DNA of 64,000 nucleotides from Salinicola aestuarinus (GCF_003206645.1 NZ_PZJP01000001.1:317940-381939); one strand, 5' to 3'; numbered from the stretch's first letter, positions 33,761 to 43,189 are shown. Notes: generated from the sequence alone by a model not told the origin. Program-made: numbers and translations.

Positions 33761-34270
33761 TTACTCCCCGCTGCCGGCCGCGGGCTTCTTCGGCGTCCAC
33801 TTCCCCGAGCCGCTGCGCTGGATCGATACCTGGGAGCTGACAAGGGCATTGGCCGAGAAGTCCATCGGGAAGTCGCTCACGTAGCCGTTGAAGCTGTACC
33901 AGGTGCGCGTCGTCGGGAGCGTAACGGTGCCGCCAGAGACCTCGGGAAATGCCGTCGGCTTGCCTTCGGCGTCAACGGGACCGTCACTCCAACCGACGTA
34001 CCAGTCGACGCGCTCCTCGCTGCCATCGTTCGCCATGTCGTGCAGCTCAACGTGCGCAGGCTCGCTAGGGTCGGCGTTCACCGTCAGCGACGCCGCACCC
34101 GGGGTGCCGAGGCCTTTCTTGTAGCGCCGGGACTGGGTTTCTTCCAGCGGCGTATCGTCGAGCTGGTCGCGCGGGTTGCCGGCGGGGTTGAACGCAGTGG
34201 CGCCGGGAATACGCGTCACCTTGCCGTTGCGAACCATGAACACCTGAGTGCCCTGGGCCAGAATGGACAT
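33761..34270 (-). CDS. Major tail tube protein
   Basis: 169 residues. It starts SILAQGTQVFMVRNGKVTRI and has the tail-tube pattern DDTPLEETQSRRYKKGLGTP and FNGYVSDFPMDFSANALVSS. It polymerises into hexameric rings that make the tail tube. It lies just before the G/GT chaperones, as expected. Confidence 0.85.
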   Translation of the reverse strand: MSILAQGTQVFMVRNGKVTRIPGATAFNPAGNPRDQLDDTPLEETQSRRYKKGLGTPGAASLTVNADPSEPAHVELHDMANDGSEERVDWYVGWSDGPVDAEGKPTAFPEVSGGTVTLPTTRTWYSFNGYVSDFPMDFSANALVSSQVSIQRSGSGKWTPKKPAAGSGE

Positions 34271-34307
34271 CGTGCTATCTCCTGCCCCAGTGGGGCGCTA
34301 TGGCATG

Positions 34308-34330
34308 AAAAAGCCCGGCGATCGCCGGGC
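34308..34330 (-). terminator. Internal late-operon terminator before the tail tube gene
   Basis: Perfect stem GCCCGGCG/CGCCGGGC (34313-34330) with a 2-nt gap, followed by TTTTT on the minus strand, 37 bp before the tail-tube start. Confidence 0.8.
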
Positions 34331-34348
34331 GTGTGGGTTGGGGTGGCG

Positions 34349-34717
34349 TCAGCGACGGACGATCCAGTCGACGTCGAACGAGCGGTGGCGCAGCCCCGTA
34401 TCGGGGTCGCGATCTTCCTCGCCCCAGCGGGCAATCCGCGCGCGGGTCTCGATGGCATCGCGCATAGCCACTACGGCGGCGCGAACGCTGCTGCCCGTCT
34501 CGGCGTAGACATCGACCTGCAGCGTGACGCTGTCGACGTCGGGACGATCCGCCAGATAGTTCTCGGGAATACCGGTGATGAGCTGATAGGTGGCGTAGGG
34601 GGTTGCGACGTTCGCTGGCGCCTGGTCGAACGGGTAGATGCGAGTCGGCTCGCTGCCGAGCACCGCGGTAACGCCGGGGTTTGCCGCGCAAACAGCAAAG
34701 AGCGGGGCCAGATCCAT
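34349..34717 (-). CDS. DUF3168 tail completion protein
   Basis: 122 residues with the DUF3168 pattern: LFAVCAANPGVTAVLGSEPTRIYP, then PYATYQLITGIPENYL (quoted parts within 20 residues: GVTAVLGSEPTRIYP), QVDVYAETGSSVRAAVVAMR. It probably acts as a tail terminator/completion protein between head and tail (gpU-like). Its ATG overlaps the stop of the HK97 gp10-like gene. Confidence 0.8.
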   Translation of the reverse strand: MDLAPLFAVCAANPGVTAVLGSEPTRIYPFDQAPANVATPYATYQLITGIPENYLADRPDVDSVTLQVDVYAETGSSVRAAVVAMRDAIETRARIARWGEEDRDPDTGLRHRSFDVDWIVRR

Positions 34718-35199
34718 CAGTTGCCTCCTGCCTTGGCGGCGCGCTTGATCGCGCGATCGACCGATTTACCGTACTGGGTGACGAATTCCTGCGTCGCCGC
34801 GTCGATGCTGCTGGCCAGCGCAGTACGCATGAACCCTTTGGCGGGGATGGTCGACGTACCGAACTCGAGGAATCGCCAGTAGTAGGTGTCGCCGCCCGGG
34901 TTGGCTGCATTCTTGTCCCGCGACTTGGCGCCACCGCGCACGCCGACGGCCATTTTGAGATCGCCGGTCAGCTTGTAGTGCTTAGTGTCGGCGCGAACGA
35001 CGATGTTGTCGGCGATGCTGTTCGCGGTGGTCGGGTCATCCAGGCGGCGGGCGCTTTCCTTGGCGCGATCGCGCACGACGTTGGCCGCTTTGCGCAGCGC
35101 GAACCGCCCGCCCTTGCCTTTGATGTCAGCGCTCACGCCCTCGAGTTTGTCGGCCAGCGCCGCGAGCCCCTCGACCTCGAACGACACGGCGTCAGCCAT
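34717..35199 (-). CDS. HK97 gp10-like head-tail joining protein
   Basis: 160 residues. The pattern EGLAALADKLEGVSADI, RFALRKAANVVRDRAKESAR and ending in FLEFGTSTIPAKGFMRTAL is that of the HK97 gp10 family. It acts in joining heads and tails. Overlaps both neighbours by a few bases, so translation is coupled. Confidence 0.85.
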   Translation of the reverse strand: MADAVSFEVEGLAALADKLEGVSADIKGKGGRFALRKAANVVRDRAKESARRLDDPTTANSIADNIVVRADTKHYKLTGDLKMAVGVRGGAKSRDKNAANPGGDTYYWRFLEFGTSTIPAKGFMRTALASSIDAATQEFVTQYGKSVDRAIKRAAKAGGN

Positions 35200-35524
35200 C
35201 GTTGACGCCCTCGACGCAGGGCAGCGTCAGATACTCGCGCCCGGATCGCGGATCCGGCTGAACGCCCTGGATGTTGTAGATTCGGTCGCGGTGGACGATC
35301 CGCATCTGCGCGGTAACGCCAGCGCGGTACCGAATGACGATGCGTGTGGTGACCGCGGCGCGCTCGGCGCCGGCGGCGATGAACTCGCGCACGCTGAGCG
35401 GCTCGACCGACGCCCAGACGGTGGCGGTTGTCTGCCAGTCGTCGAGCATCTCGCCGCTGTAGGGGTCCTGGCGCTGGTCTTTCTTCTGCAGCTGAACGCG
35501 GTGGCGCAGTTTGCCTGCCTGCAT
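35192..35524 (-). CDS. Head-tail adaptor (phage head closure protein)
   Basis: 110 residues. It begins QAGKLRHRVQLQKKDQRQDP, followed by WASVEPLSVREFIAAGAERA and a C-terminal RDRIYNIQGVQPDPRSGREY: the full pattern of SPP1 gp16/HK97 gp7-type head closure proteins. It seals the portal connector. Confidence 0.88.
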   Translation of the reverse strand: MQAGKLRHRVQLQKKDQRQDPYSGEMLDDWQTTATVWASVEPLSVREFIAAGAERAAVTTRIVIRYRAGVTAQMRIVHRDRIYNIQGVQPDPRSGREYLTLPCVEGVNDG

Positions 35525-35533
35525 GTGGCCTCC

Positions 35534-35722
35534 TCAGCGGATGGGCGTGCCGTCGAGCTCGCGCGGCGGCTCTTCGATGCGGCCCTCTTCCTCCGCCTCG
35601 GCGAGCAGCATGTCGACCACGGCGTTGTTCGACTCGACCATCTCGCGATTCGACGCCGTAAGCTCCTGCATCGCCGCGGTCTGGCGATCGAGCGCCGCGA
35701 CCAGTTTATCGATGTCGGTCAT
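35534..35722 (-). CDS. Hypothetical small coiled-coil protein
   Basis: 62 residues, fully helical and acidic (KLVAALDRQTAAMQELTASN; DMLLAEAEEEGRIEE), ending in RELDGTPIR. No family is recognised. It lies within the head-tail connector genes in tight spacing. Confidence 0.55.
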   Translation of the reverse strand: MTDIDKLVAALDRQTAAMQELTASNREMVESNNAVVDMLLAEAEEEGRIEEPPRELDGTPIR

Positions 35723-35729
35723 GGCGGCC

Positions 35730-36056
35730 TCAGAAATGGAAGAATCGATAGGGTTCGATCAATGACGCGACCGCCATTGGCATCTCGGTAACACTGACGC
35801 CGACGGCAACGCTTTCGCGGTTGGCGTACCAGTGGCCGATGATCAGCAGCATGGCGGTGGTGATGTCGTCGTCGAGCAAGAGCGCGTTATCTTTGCCCGA
35901 CTTGTCCGCCTCGGCTTGAGAGGCGAACAGGGACCGCCCGGTCTGGTTCTCGACCATCCGGCGGGCGGCATTGGAATAAGTGTCGAGGAGCGTGTCGTCA
36001 TCCTCGAAGTCCGGCTCGAGCCGGACGTGTTGCTTGATGATGTCCAGTTCGAGCAC
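35730..36056 (-). CDS. Head-tail connector (gp6-like)
   Basis: 108 residues from a GTG at 36056 with GGAG at 8-nt spacing; an ATG six codons upstream (36074) is possible. The pattern LELDIIKQHVRLEPDFEDDD and ALLLIIGHWYANRESVAVG-like TTAMLLIIGHWYANRESV is that of HK97 gp6/DnaA-like connector proteins. It binds below the portal. Confidence 0.82.
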   Translation of the reverse strand: MLELDIIKQHVRLEPDFEDDDTLLDTYSNAARRMVENQTGRSLFASQAEADKSGKDNALLLDDDITTAMLLIIGHWYANRESVAVGVSVTEMPMAVASLIEPYRFFHF

Positions 36057-36131
36057 GGGGTGTCTCCGTCTCATGCGTGAGACAAATAGCCGGTACTACT
36101 GCGACCGCCCGGAGGCGGCCGCAGCCCGGGT

Positions 36132-37370
36132 TTAGCTGCTGGTGCCGGGCTTGCCGACCAGCGCCTTGATGGCGGCGCCGTCCTGCAGCACGCAGCCGAA
36201 GCGGGAGAAGGCGAGGAAGCCGGTCTGGTCGAAATCGGCGTAACGCTCGATCAGACGGCGCAGGATCATGTAGCGGACGCGGCGCAGCACCAGCTGCTTG
36301 AAGTCGCCACCAAACATGAACTTGTTCCCCGCGCCGATATCGGCGATGCCGGAGTCGATCACGTACTCACGATTCAGGAACGTAGCCGGTGCCGTGCCGA
36401 TCACACCCGGCAGCCAGAGTGGGCGACCGTTGGCGTCGACGAACTCCTCGATCGCTTTGAGCGTGTTGTCGTTGAACGCGAGACGGTAGCCAGCGGTGCG
36501 GCGGTACGCGGGGTCGACGGCGTGGATGAGGCTATTGATCTCCTGCCACGTGACCTTGGCCGCTGCCGCGGTATTGACCGTTTTGGTAACCGACGCCTCG
36601 AGCCCCTTGGGCTGTTGCGGTGTGCCGGTGCCAGTGCCTTTAACCAGGTAGTGAGCCTCGGCACGGGCGAGGCGGTTACCGATGCGCCCACCCAAATAGC
36701 GCTCCATGTCGATGCCGCTGTCCTGCAGCAGCTCGTTGGAGACGCGAATGACCTTCGAACTCAGCTTGTGAGCACCCAGCGAGTTCATGCCGAACTCGAC
36801 ATCCTCCTCGCCCGTCTGCTGGTTCTCGCCCAGCAGCTCGCCCATATCACCGGTGCCGTCGCTGGTCGGCCACTCGATGGGGTTGCCGGATTCAGTGGTC
36901 AGGATCTGGGCAACGCTAGCGATACCGCCGAAGTCCTGCATCGTTTCCTGAACGCGAGCGAGGAAGGTCGTCGGTACGGTATAACCGCCCTTCTCGTTCG
37001 GCGTGGTGCCTTGGGCGCGCATCTCCTTGAGCAGCTGACGCTCCTCGGTGCTCATATCCTGCAGTCCGTGGCGCAGGAACGAGTCGAACGCCTGTGCCTG
37101 GCGCTGCTCTTGGGAGGCTTCGCCGCCGCGCTCACCGTCTTCGCTGCGCTGGCGCTGCTCTTCTTCGCCCTCTTCGACGAAGCGCTGATCGGCATCTCGC
37201 AGCTGCTCTTCGCGCTCGATCTTGTCGCGCAGGCCGTCGAGGTCGCCTTTCATGGCTTGCCACTTGCTGCGCTGCTCGTCGGACCAGGCGTCATCGCCGA
37301 TCTCTTCGTTCAGCGACCGCATGTCTTTGGCGATGTCGCTGTACTTTTTCTTCAACTCGTGGAGTTTCAT
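36132..37370 (-). CDS. HK97-family major capsid protein
   Basis: 412 residues from the ATG at 37370. The N-terminal 110 residues are charged and helical (KLHELKKKYSDIAKDMRSLN), the delta/scaffold domain removed by the protease. The HK97 fold follows: GGYTVPTTFLARVQETMQDF, LSSKVIRVSNELLQDSGIDM, and the C-terminal LVLRRVRYMILRRLIERYAD. It forms the icosahedral shell. Confidence 0.92.
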   Translation of the reverse strand: MKLHELKKKYSDIAKDMRSLNEEIGDDAWSDEQRSKWQAMKGDLDGLRDKIEREEQLRDADQRFVEEGEEEQRQRSEDGERGGEASQEQRQAQAFDSFLRHGLQDMSTEERQLLKEMRAQGTTPNEKGGYTVPTTFLARVQETMQDFGGIASVAQILTTESGNPIEWPTSDGTGDMGELLGENQQTGEEDVEFGMNSLGAHKLSSKVIRVSNELLQDSGIDMERYLGGRIGNRLARAEAHYLVKGTGTGTPQQPKGLEASVTKTVNTAAAAKVTWQEINSLIHAVDPAYRRTAGYRLAFNDNTLKAIEEFVDANGRPLWLPGVIGTAPATFLNREYVIDSGIADIGAGNKFMFGGDFKQLVLRRVRYMILRRLIERYADFDQTGFLAFSRFGCVLQDGAAIKALVGKPGTSS

Positions 37371-37371
37371 T

Positions 37372-37977
37372 TCAGGCTCCGATGGTTTCGAGGAAGCGCT
37401 CGCGGGCGCGGCGCTGATTGACGGCGCGATGAGCGAGACCCTTGATCTCGGCACATCGCGCCTCGAGTGAGCGCGCAGAGGCGCCCGCGTCGGGATAGGC
37501 CGGGTAGGTGACCGGCGAGACGTCCAGCAGACGGCTGAAACTGTGGATGGTGCGGACGATCAGGCCGCCATCCTCTTCGCGCCATTCGTCACCATCAGGG
37601 GCGACTCGGAAGGCGAACGACGAGCCGGTGATGTCGCCGCGGCGAAGCGGCGCCAGAACCAGGTCTCGAACGGTCTGCGTGTCCGGCGGCGTGATCTCGT
37701 AGCGCAGCCCCTCGGCATCGACCGAGATCGACAGCGTGCGACTGGTCGTGCGACCCAAAACGAAGTTGCGGTCGTGATTGAACAGCGCCCGGACGTCATC
37801 GCCGAGCACGTTGTCGAACGCGCCCGGGGCGATCTCTTCGCGGAACATGCCGAGGATCATTTCGCTACGGCTGTTGAATACGGCGCCGTGGCCGATGATC
37901 CGGGCGGCCTGGCCCTCTGCTTCGGGCTCTTCGGCGCGCACCTCGCAGGAGATCGCGCGCTTCTCGACATCGCTCAT
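37372..37977 (-). CDS. HK97-family prohead protease
   Basis: 201 residues from the ATG at 37977, overlapping the portal stop and behind GAGGAAA. Conserved elements: GHGAVFNSRSEMILGMFREE, DDVRALFNHDRNFVLGRT (with the catalytic His), and GDITGSSFAFRV (Ser). It cleaves the capsid delta domain during maturation. Confidence 0.9.
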   Translation of the reverse strand: MSDVEKRAISCEVRAEEPEAEGQAARIIGHGAVFNSRSEMILGMFREEIAPGAFDNVLGDDVRALFNHDRNFVLGRTTSRTLSISVDAEGLRYEITPPDTQTVRDLVLAPLRRGDITGSSFAFRVAPDGDEWREEDGGLIVRTIHSFSRLLDVSPVTYPAYPDAGASARSLEARCAEIKGLAHRAVNQRRARERFLETIGA

Positions 37978-39194
37978 GGGGTTTCCTCGGAGGGTGGGTT
38001 CTTGCCGAGCTGGCTCTGCGGCGTGGCGTTGACGCTGATCAGCATCTCGTCGAGGCCATCGCGGGGGTTCATGTCCTCGAGCGCGCGGACCTCGTTGCGA
38101 TCCATCCAGCCGTCGGTGATGGCGTAGTGGTAGAACTCGGCACGCTCTTTCGCGGTACCGCGCAGCAGCCCGCCGAGGTTGAACTTCACGTAGTAGCCGG
38201 CAATGCGCTCGGCGCGGGTAAAGACGCGGCGGTTGATCTCCTCTTCCCAGTTGCGAATCCACGGCATCATGGTGTGCCGCACGAACTGGATGGCCTGCTC
38301 GCTGATGTTTGAGAACGTGGCTTTATCGAGGTCGTTGATCATGTGCGACGGCACGTTGAAGAGGCCGGCGACTTCGGAGCGGTTGAGCTTTCGCGTCTCG
38401 AGGAACTGGGCGTCTTCGGGGGCGATGGTGATCGACTTGTATTCGAGATCCGCCGGCAGCATCAGCGTCTTGTTGTCGGACTGACGCAGCTTGGCCATCG
38501 CCGCGCCCCAGACGCTCTTGAGTCGCTCCCAGCTCTGTTCGTTGAGCGCGCCCTTGGTGGTGACGAGCCCCGTCGGGCGACCGCCACCGTCGAAGAAATC
38601 CTTGCCGTAGCGCTGCGCCGCCAAGCCAAGGCCGATCGTCTCGGCGTGCTGGCGAATGGGGCTGATGCCGGTCTTGCCGTCGGAGCCGAGCGCGCGGACG
38701 TGGATCATGTCCTCGGGCGCGATCGCCAGCGCCCGCCCTTCGTCGGTGATCGCCGAGTAGACCCAGCGGCGGCCGTTCTTGATCAGCTCACATGCCCACG
38801 GCTTGTGCATGACCAGCTCGCGCAGTTCGCCGCGGTTGCTGCGGATCGTCTGCGTGTAGCCGTTACCCCAGCCCAGCACGTGCGCCTGTTTCGTCTCGCG
38901 CCACTTGTAGCTGGTCTGCCAGTCGTTGGGCTCGTCGTGCAGTAGCCAGTACGCCGGGTGGTCGGTAGCGGCCTCGATCGAATTGCCCTGCTTTCGCATG
39001 ACGTGCAGCGGCAGCTGGGCCAAAGACGACGACAGCACGTTGATGCAGGAGTAGACGGCGCCGAGGGTCATGGCGTTGGCGTTGTTCACCGTGATGCCGT
39101 TGTCGGGGTGCAGATACTCCTGGAGGTTCTGCCCGGTCATGGGGGTGTCCGGATTCTCGATAGAGCGCTCGCCGAAGAGTTGATCGAGGATCAT
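37974..39194 (-). CDS. HK97-family portal protein
   Basis: 406 residues with TLGAVYSCINVLSSSLAQLP, a central LIKNGRRWVYSAITDEG and LKSVWGAAMAKLRQSDNKTL, and the C-terminal INRRVFTRAERIAGYYVKFN: the standard portal pattern. It forms the dodecameric DNA entry ring of the capsid. Confidence 0.92.
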   Translation of the reverse strand: MILDQLFGERSIENPDTPMTGQNLQEYLHPDNGITVNNANAMTLGAVYSCINVLSSSLAQLPLHVMRKQGNSIEAATDHPAYWLLHDEPNDWQTSYKWRETKQAHVLGWGNGYTQTIRSNRGELRELVMHKPWACELIKNGRRWVYSAITDEGRALAIAPEDMIHVRALGSDGKTGISPIRQHAETIGLGLAAQRYGKDFFDGGGRPTGLVTTKGALNEQSWERLKSVWGAAMAKLRQSDNKTLMLPADLEYKSITIAPEDAQFLETRKLNRSEVAGLFNVPSHMINDLDKATFSNISEQAIQFVRHTMMPWIRNWEEEINRRVFTRAERIAGYYVKFNLGGLLRGTAKERAEFYHYAITDGWMDRNEVRALEDMNPRDGLDEMLISVNATPQSQLGKNPPSEETP

Positions 39195-39361
39195 CGCGAG
39201 CCCCCGTAACGCTTGGCCGCTCTAGAGGCGGCAAGCGCGACCACCAGCAGCATGCCGCCGCCGGCGATCAGCGCATCCGCCAGCCCGAACCGCAGATACA
39301 GGCCATAGGTCAGCGCCCCGAAGCCGGTCAGCCCCAGGATGTCGAATAGGTAGTGGCGCAT
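39191..39361 (-). CDS. Small membrane protein between terminase and portal
   Basis: 56 residues. The ATG at 39361 directly follows the terminase stop and its own TGA overlaps the portal ATG (ATGA), so all three are coupled. Two hydrophobic segments (GLTGFGALTYGLYLRFGLA and ALIAGGGMLLVVALAAS) form two likely transmembrane helices. No known role; such small membrane genes occur in the same place in other HK97-type phages. Confidence 0.65.
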   Translation of the reverse strand: MRHYLFDILGLTGFGALTYGLYLRFGLADALIAGGGMLLVVALAASRAAKRYGGSR

Positions 39362-41080
39362 TCACATCACCAGGAAGTCGTCGTCGGAAAGGGTTTCGAG
39401 AAGGCTCGTTTCACGCTGATCGGCCAGCATTGCGCGTCCGATCGCCATGATCAGCGCGACGGCGCCGTCGATTTTGTTGTGGTCGCCCTGTTTGATAGGA
39501 CGCACCACGTCGTCGTTGCCGGGGAGGTGTTTGCCGATCACGTTGCTGATGCACCAGGTCATAATCGGGTTGCCGTCGTGATGGAACCGGCCGGCGATAA
39601 TCGCCGCCTCGAGTTCCTTCATCGGGTCCGACATGTTGGTGTAGTTCTGGGTGATGCTGATCGGGCTCAGCCCCTCGTCCTCGAGCTGGTGCGAGAGGTT
39701 CGCTGCGCCGTGGGGGTCGATCGGCGACTCAAGCGCGGGCGTGGCTTCGTGCACGTCCTTGGCTGTCTCGAGGATCTCGCGGTAGTCGACCTCGCTGCCG
39801 TCGGTCGCGGTCATATGCTGGCTCTCGATCCAGCCCTGGTAACGCTGCGACATGCGCTGATCGTCGGTATCGAATGCCGTGTCTTCCGGCACCCAGAACC
39901 GCGGCGAAACGCAGTAGTAGTGGCGCTTGCCGTCGATCGTCTTCACGAAGAGGCGCGCCATGCTGTTCATGTCGAGTTTTCGCGCCAGGTCGAACCCGAG
40001 ATAGCAGCCCCAGCCGGCGAACTGCTCGGGCGTTAGCGTCGGGTCGGCGCAGCGCTTCCACTCTTCCAGGTTGAAGAACGCCTCTTTCGAGGTGACCCAC
40101 AGGTTGAGGTGCTTGACCTTGAACTTGTTGGTCTGTCGCGCGCGGGCGATGGCCTGCGCCTGCATTGACTTGAGGAATTCGAGCGAGACCGACACGCCGA
40201 TATTGGGATTGGCCTTGTAGAGTGCGGCCTCGCTCGTCCAGTCATCGTCGGCGTCGATGGTGTAAATGATGCCGAACAGCTCATCGTCCTGGGTGGTGCC
40301 TTCCAGCATCTCGATGACGCGCTCTCGCATCTCGTAGCACGGTCCGGCGATGTCGTAACCCGCGGTGGTGATGACCCACATCAACGGCTGAGAGCGCGCG
40401 CCCATGCCCGTCAGCATCGTGTCGTACAACCCGGAGTCTTGATGTTCGTGGTATTCATCTACGATCGAAAACGATGGGCTAGAACCATCGCCAGGATCAC
40501 CGATCACCGGCTCAAACTTGCTGCCGTCAAATCGCTCGAGCTTCTTGGCCCAAGGCACGATGCCGAAGTGCTTGCGTAGGTTCGGAAGCTTTTGAACCAT
40601 TTTTAGAGCAGGCCGAAAAACCTCCCACGCCTGCTTTTCGGTCGTGGCGCCGCAGTAGACCTCGGCGCCGTATTCGTTATCAGCGCATAAGGCATAGAGC
40701 CCCGCCCCAGCCACCTTGATCGACTTGCCGTTCTTTCGCGGCTCCTCTTCGTAAACCTCACGGAAACGCCGAAGGCCGTCCCTCTTTCGGACCCAGCCGT
40801 ACACAGCGGCGAAAATGAAAAGCTGCCAGGGCTGCAACGTTATCCGTTGATTTCCGCGAGCCCATTCACCCTTCGTGTGAGGAAGCAACTGTACGAAGCG
40901 ACAGACTCGCTCAGCCTTGTCACGATCAAATCGATAGGGATATGACTTGGCCTTCGACGCGCGGACGTCGTCGAGGTGACGAGCGCAGGCGGCGCGGACG
41001 TAGCTGCAGGCCGGGATTTTGCCGCCGACAACATCGCGGGCGTATTTCTGGGCCGCGTTCACGTTCGGGTAGGCGGCCAT
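39362..41080 (-). CDS. Terminase large subunit
   Basis: 572 residues. The ATPase has Walker [17 protein letters not shown] and Walker [10 protein letters not shown]; the C-terminal nuclease region has [18 protein letters not shown] with catalytic Asp residues and [13 protein letters not shown]. It cuts concatemeric DNA and drives packaging into the prohead. The HNH - TerS - TerL order is that of HK97-like cos phages. Confidence 0.93.
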   Translation of the reverse strand: MAAYPNVNAAQKYARDVVGGKIPACSYVRAACARHLDDVRASKAKSYPYRFDRDKAERVCRFVQLLPHTKGEWARGNQRITLQPWQLFIFAAVYGWVRKRDGLRRFREVYEEEPRKNGKSIKVAGAGLYALCADNEYGAEVYCGATTEKQAWEVFRPALKMVQKLPNLRKHFGIVPWAKKLERFDGSKFEPVIGDPGDGSSPSFSIVDEYHEHQDSGLYDTMLTGMGARSQPLMWVITTAGYDIAGPCYEMRERVIEMLEGTTQDDELFGIIYTIDADDDWTSEAALYKANPNIGVSVSLEFLKSMQAQAIARARQTNKFKVKHLNLWVTSKEAFFNLEEWKRCADPTLTPEQFAGWGCYLGFDLARKLDMNSMARLFVKTIDGKRHYYCVSPRFWVPEDTAFDTDDQRMSQRYQGWIESQHMTATDGSEVDYREILETAKDVHEATPALESPIDPHGAANLSHQLEDEGLSPISITQNYTNMSDPMKELEAAIIAGRFHHDGNPIMTWCISNVIGKHLPGNDDVVRPIKQGDHNKIDGAVALIMAIGRAMLADQRETSLLETLSDDDFLVM

Positions 41081-41082
41081 AA

Positions 41083-41529
41083 TCAGAACCCTTCGAATTC
41101 GTTCTTCCCCTGCTCGCCGTCGCCGCCAGATCCGGCACCGAGCATTCGCATTCGAGTGAGTGGGTCGAGGCCGAGCAGAGAGCCGAGGCGGGATAGCTGC
41201 TGAACTGACTTGTCGCGGACATTGACGACCGGGTGCATCTTCTCGCTGCCGTCAGCGGTTGGGATCGTCATGCCCTCTTTTGCGATGCGCACCTCGGCGT
41301 CGAGCATCATCTGCCACGCGTTGCAGTACGCCTGCAGCAGGGGGGCGTCCTCGATCTCGAACGAGCCGCGGTCGATGAGAACTTTCGACTGCTGCTTCCA
41401 GATGCGCCGGGCCGCGTCGCCCATCAGTTCGTCGGGGGGATTGATGCGAGTGATCGAGCTTTTCTTCTGGCTGTTCGTCTTTGGCTTTCGACCTCCACCG
41501 GAGGCCCGAACCGGTGCTGAGTTCGACAT
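41083..41529 (-). CDS. Terminase small subunit (P27 family)
   Basis: 148 residues with [39 protein letters not shown] and [20 protein letters not shown], the P27-family pattern, with a basic N-terminus ([13 protein letters not shown]). It recognises the packaging site and recruits the large subunit. Confidence 0.9.
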   Translation of the reverse strand: MSNSAPVRASGGGRKPKTNSQKKSSITRINPPDELMGDAARRIWKQQSKVLIDRGSFEIEDAPLLQAYCNAWQMMLDAEVRIAKEGMTIPTADGSEKMHPVVNVRDKSVQQLSRLGSLLGLDPLTRMRMLGAGSGGDGEQGKNEFEGF

Positions 41530-41605
41530 GGGCCACTCCGGAAAAAAGTTCGTTATTTCTCACGCATAAAAAAGTGACTGAGGCGGCGGTGTCCGGCGGC
41601 GAAAG

Positions 41606-41652
41606 CTGTAGAGATTTGACCCGCCCCTCCCCCTGGCGCGGTCTCTCGCACC
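41606..41652. other. Candidate cos (packaging) region
   Basis: A 124-bp gap between the HNH gene and terS. On the minus strand it contains a purine-rich block (GGGGGAGGGGCGGG) followed by TCAAATCTCTAC. This position and composition are typical of the cos site in HNH-TerS-TerL phages. The cut positions cannot be read from the sequence. Confidence 0.35.
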
Positions 41653-41653
41653 A

Positions 41654-42025
41654 TCACGGCGCATCGGGCAGGCCGCGTCCGCTCTGCGACTCCCGTGCAG
41701 TCTTCGCCTTATGACAGGGCGAGCAGATGGCCTCGAGATTGGTCATCCCGTCGGTACCGCCTGACTCACGGTTAACTATGTGGTCGACCTCGCTTGCTGG
41801 CCTCACCACACCCTGGCGTTTGCACGGCTGGCACAGGTAGCGGTCACGCTGCAGCACCGCGTCACGTTTGCGGCGCCAGGGCCGGCCGCCGCGGCCACTG
41901 CGCCCCTTGCGTCGCTGCGTCCAGCCGGTGCCCATGTACGCATGGTCGTCGCAGTAACCGTGGCGTTCGGTCGTTGTGTGGCGGCAGCCAGGGGCGCGGC
42001 ATGGGCGTCGGGCTTTACCGGGCAT
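41654..42025 (-). CDS. HNH endonuclease
   Basis: 123 residues. Zinc-binding cysteines (CQPCKRQG and CSPCHKAK) frame the HNH core EVDHIVNRESGGTDGMTNLE. The gene is adjacent to terS; in HK97 and relatives such an HNH protein assists terminase in cutting cos DNA. A basic N-terminus contains another Cys/His cluster (PCRAPGCRHTTTERHGYCDDH in parts). Confidence 0.9.
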   Translation of the reverse strand: MPGKARRPCRAPGCRHTTTERHGYCDDHAYMGTGWTQRRKGRSGRGGRPWRRKRDAVLQRDRYLCQPCKRQGVVRPASEVDHIVNRESGGTDGMTNLEAICSPCHKAKTARESQSGRGLPDAP

Positions 42026-42476
42026 CGATCTCTCCAGCCAGTCGCCCCGTTCGCGCCTGCTCTTTCGCTACCTGCCCCTGCTGCCAGGTGGCAAGGCCAC
42101 GCTCTGCCGTCTGTCCGGCTATGTAGCCGCCAACGCCCAACGTCATGAGATCCCAAAGCGCCTGCGGCAGTGGCAGCGTCAGGCCGACGCCGAACATCGC
42201 GCCCAGATAGGGCGCGACGAGATAGTTGTTCGCCACGATCGCGACGATCACCAGCATCAGTAGCGGCCGCCAGTTGCGTTGCAGCCAGCTCTCGCCGTTG
42301 GCCTCGGCCATTACGACCTGCATGCGAGCGTCGAGCGTCTTGGAGCGCTCGGTGATCAGCTGTCGAGTCAGCTCGGCCTTGATCTGCGCCGCCTGGTCCT
42401 TATCCGTCACCGCCTTGTCGACGATATCGAGGATCGGCGAGACCACGGCGCCCAGCGCTTTATCGATGATGCTCAT
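42015..42476 (-). CDS. Membrane protein of the 3TM holin type
   Basis: 153 residues. It starts with an amphipathic helix (IIDKALGAVVSPILDIVDKA), then LQRNWRPLLMLVIVAIVANN and further helices to about residue 120 (LMTLGVGGYIAGQTAERGL). This is the pattern of the 3TM holin family linked to gene transfer agents and phages. A lysis role is inferred from family and its place in the lysis block. Confidence 0.7.
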   Translation of the reverse strand: MSIIDKALGAVVSPILDIVDKAVTDKDQAAQIKAELTRQLITERSKTLDARMQVVMAEANGESWLQRNWRPLLMLVIVAIVANNYLVAPYLGAMFGVGLTLPLPQALWDLMTLGVGGYIAGQTAERGLATWQQGQVAKEQARTGRLAGEIDAR

Positions 42477-42835
42477 CGCGTCCGCTCCATTCTGAGATCG
42501 ACCTGACCAGTCCAGCCGTCATCGGTCGCCATCTGCGTTGTCGCATCGCATGCGGCCAGCTGCGCATCCGCCACGCCGAGCCGGTAGTTCTTCGCCGAGA
42601 GCTCGGCGCGCGCCGCGTCTCGTGAACCCTCGAACCGCCCGGCCTTGGCTTGCTCCTGCACCAGGGCGTACCAGAGCCCGTAGCCCACCGCTTGCTGACT
42701 TGCCTGCGATGCATCCAGCCGCTTGGCGGCATCGCTCGCCTGCACCTGCGAGAACACGGCCCAGGCAACGGCCACGCCGGCCACCAATAGATGCGAGCGG
42801 CTGTCCGTGCTGAGTCTGCGAATCCATCCCATCAT
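42473..42835 (-). CDS. Rz-like inner-membrane spanin candidate
   Basis: 120 residues. A single N-terminal membrane anchor (SHLLVAGVAVAWAVFSQV) is followed by a helical, periplasmic region (DAAKRLDASQASQQAVGYG; AARAELSAKNYRLGVADAQL). This matches an i-spanin layout, and the position after the holin genes supports it. No distinct overlapping lipoprotein (Rz1) was identified. Start overlaps the preceding stop (ATGA). Confidence 0.55.
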   Translation of the reverse strand: MMGWIRRLSTDSRSHLLVAGVAVAWAVFSQVQASDAAKRLDASQASQQAVGYGLWYALVQEQAKAGRFEGSRDAARAELSAKNYRLGVADAQLAACDATTQMATDDGWTGQVDLRMERTR

Positions 42836-43164
42836 TTGCGCCTCAGTTCCGACGCAACGTCGGCGATGTTGTCGAGCAGTCGGTCGACGCGCTGCTCGAA
42901 ACCGTGCACGCCGATATAGCCCAGGAACGCAGCGAAGAAGCGGCCGGTCTCGGCCTCGAATCCCCAGTGCTGAATGAACGGCAGCGAGGTCCAGGCGAGA
43001 AACCCGACCATCAGCGTCTCGATCCAGCGCTTGGGTTTGCGCATTCCGCCAGACGTCAGCACACGCAGCGCCGACATGAACACAGCACAAAGTGCGGCGG
43101 ACTGTGCCGGCTCCCGCGCGAACGTCAGGACCGCCAGCCAGAGCTCGTTGATTTGATCCGGCAT
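42832..43164 (-). CDS. Holin (phage holin family 3-like)
   Basis: 110 residues with three hydrophobic segments (about 15-35, 48-65, 72-90), and the family motif LTSGGMRKPKRWIETLMVGF, followed by FFAAFLGYIGVHGFEQRVD. Holins of this kind set the lysis time by opening the inner membrane. Best holin candidate of the three membrane genes here. Confidence 0.75.
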   Translation of the reverse strand: MPDQINELWLAVLTFAREPAQSAALCAVFMSALRVLTSGGMRKPKRWIETLMVGFLAWTSLPFIQHWGFEAETGRFFAAFLGYIGVHGFEQRVDRLLDNIADVASELRRK

Positions 43165-43189
43165 CTCGATCCCCGGTGTTGTCGCGCGA

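Noticed and set aside
33623-34882. Plus-strand ORF of 419 codons opposite tail genes
   Set aside because: Antisense to three recognised tail genes; Arg/Ala-rich shadow sequence.
36522-37421. Long plus-strand ORF (299 codons) opposite the capsid gene
   Set aside because: Mirror frame of a well-supported gene in high-GC DNA; no ribosome site and low-complexity composition.
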